Below, one piece after another: positions 20,903 to 21,903 of a DNA stretch of 21,903 nucleotides. The DNA lies in the IMG/VR virus record IMGVR_UViG_3300042691_037807, positions 1 to 21,903 of that record; one strand, given 5' to 3'. The DNA is from a virus. Within the stretch, counting starts at the first letter, position 1. Every line of letters starts with the position of its first letter. The notes below the pieces were generated by a model. It searched no databases. It was not told the DNA's origin and saw nothing but the letters and a program-made list of their open reading frames with translations. The position numbers were made by a program, and so were the translations under genes.

Positions 20903-21903
20903 ATGCCCATTGATTCTAAGCATCCGCAATACGAACAATTTGAATCGCTCTTAAGGTTTCTAACTGCTTCCTATGAAGGAAAACAGGCATGGTATCCTTA
21001 CGAGCAATACAGCGACAACGGAATAGCTAATTTAGGATTAGTGAATAGCGATCCTAATGAGTATTACGCTTCAATTAGAAATATTTTTATTCCAATACAG
21101 ACAAGAGAGTCACCTGAAAAATATTATGGAAGATTAAAAAGAAGTCGCTATAAAAAACTATTTGAAAAAACAGTTAATAATTTTGCAGGATTATTAAGTC
21201 AATTTAGCATCAAGCCAGATACATTAAGCTGGTATTCTCAAGAGCAAAGAGAAGCAATTTTAAATAATATTGACTTGCATGGAACAAGCTTGCAACAGTT
21301 CTTAGTGGATGCTGATGTATCGGCTTTATCTAAGGGTTTTTGCGCGATTATTGTAGATTATAGTCGTAGCAGTGATAATTCAAAAAAAAGACCGTTTTTG
21401 ACCAGAGTTGACAGGGAAGATATCATGAACTGGTCAATAAGTTATGGCTTGGACGGGGTTTCGATTACTGATAGATTGGTCATAAAAAGAAGTTACTACA
21501 AGCAAGATAATTCAGATGATTACATCGTAAAATTAACTGATCAATTTGTCGAGTTTAAAGCTGGATCTTTTCAGGTATGGGAAAAAGTTAATGGGACTTT
21601 GTCGATTGTCGATGAAGGAGAAACGTCTTTACCCATAATTCCTGTGGTTTTTTACCCCAATAATTGCAATAATCCATTTGAGATAGAACCGCCTTTACTG
21701 GGCATTGCAGAAGCTAATTTAAGCCACTATCAACTACATACTGACTATTTAGAGTCTTTGCACTACCAAGCCCCTTTATACGTCAGGACTGGGGTAGCAA
21801 GCACATCTGATGATAAAGTATTGACTCCTCTACTAATATCACCCCATACCGTAGTTGATTTGGCTGCGGATCAGACGCTTCAAATATTAGAAACAACTGG
21901 TAA
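20903..21903 (+). CDS. Phage portal protein, DUF4055 type, 3' end beyond window
   Basis: The frame opens at ATG 20903-20905 (MPIDSKHPQYEQFESLLRF) and stays open for 333 codons plus two bases to the right edge. It matches the DUF4055 portal family order: 'KLFEKTVNNFAGLLSQFSIKPD' (about 85-106), 'NIDLHGTSLQQFLVDADVSA', 'GFCAIIVDYS' and 'RPFLTRVDREDIMNW' (about 145-177), 'YIVKLTDQFVEF' and 'EETSLPIIPVVFYPNN'-like strands, then 'PPLLGIAEANLSHYQLHTDY' near residue 273-292. The portal is the dodecameric DNA gate at the capsid vertex. It belongs to the right-hand plus-strand operon, whereas the capsid and scaffold lie on the minus strand at the left. Confidence 0.85.
   Translation, partial: MPIDSKHPQYEQFESLLRFLTASYEGKQAWYPYEQYSDNGIANLGLVNSDPNEYYASIRNIFIPIQTRESPEKYYGRLKRSRYKKLFEKTVNNFAGLLSQFSIKPDTLSWYSQEQREAILNNIDLHGTSLQQFLVDADVSALSKGFCAIIVDYSRSSDNSKKRPFLTRVDREDIMNWSISYGLDGVSITDRLVIKRSYYKQDNSDDYIVKLTDQFVEFKAGSFQVWEKVNGTLSIVDEGETSLPIIPVVFYPNNCNNPFEIEPPLLGIAEANLSHYQLHTDYLESLHYQAPLYVRTGVASTSDDKVLTPLLISPHTVVDLAADQTLQILETTG

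Overview
The window looks like part of the genome of a tailed double-stranded DNA phage, free or integrated, that infects a cyanobacterium. A major capsid protein, a scaffold-like protein, a DUF4055-type portal (cut by the right edge), long repeat-built fibres, lectin-fold proteins and cell-wall or lysis candidates are all present. There is no rRNA, tRNA, metabolic or insertion-sequence gene. Genes are packed head to tail with 4-16 base overlaps. One HIP1 octamer (GCGATCGC, 9003-9010) and the style of the small proteins point to a cyanobacterial host. The near absence of HIP1, which is frequent in many cyanobacterial chromosomes, suggests phage rather than host DNA. No terminase, tape measure, integrase or polymerase is seen here.

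Layout. (1) 1-5183, almost all minus strand, is the head and lysis module. In transcription order it holds a membrane/coiled-coil protein, a small unknown, a YkuD-like (L,D-transpeptidase fold) candidate lysin, a scaffold-like protein, a small holin-like membrane protein, a proline-rich small ORF, a helical protein, then (after a strong terminator) the major capsid protein, a small beta-rich possible decoration protein, and a tail/virion protein that runs off the left edge. A small plus-strand ORF fills the gap at 4647-4811. (2) 7322-5241, minus strand, is a compact five-gene unit with its own promoter and terminator: XRE-type repressor, 269-aa helical protein with a KOW/SH3-like segment, 59-aa protein, 110-aa coiled coil, and a protein resembling RebB ('killing trait', R-body family). 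(3) 7365-11173, plus strand, has a 1030-aa tail fibre and a LamG-like lectin protein with a polyproline hinge. (4) 15629-11185, minus strand, has tail-associated unknowns, a hidden 55-aa membrane protein overlapping a papain-like (YiiX/NlpC-P60-like) enzyme, and a 730-aa virion/tail protein. (5) 15628-21903, plus strand, has a 180-aa protein, a 1022-aa fibre made of repeated modules, two small virion proteins, a second ConA-like lectin protein and the portal.

How it fits together: regions 1 and 5 make the head and neck, regions 3-5 make an elaborate adsorption apparatus (two giant fibres and two lectin-fold proteins), and two separate hydrolase plus small-membrane-protein sets are lysis or entry candidates. 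Region 2 is the part least like a standard structural module. An autoregulated operon ending in a RebB-like protein is the best candidate here for an undescribed system. Other unusual features are two divergent gene pairs whose start codons share one CATG, the portal and capsid genes lying about 19 kb apart on opposite strands, a 10-bp tandem repeat across a start codon, and recurrent G-rich tracts encoding proline or glycine linkers.
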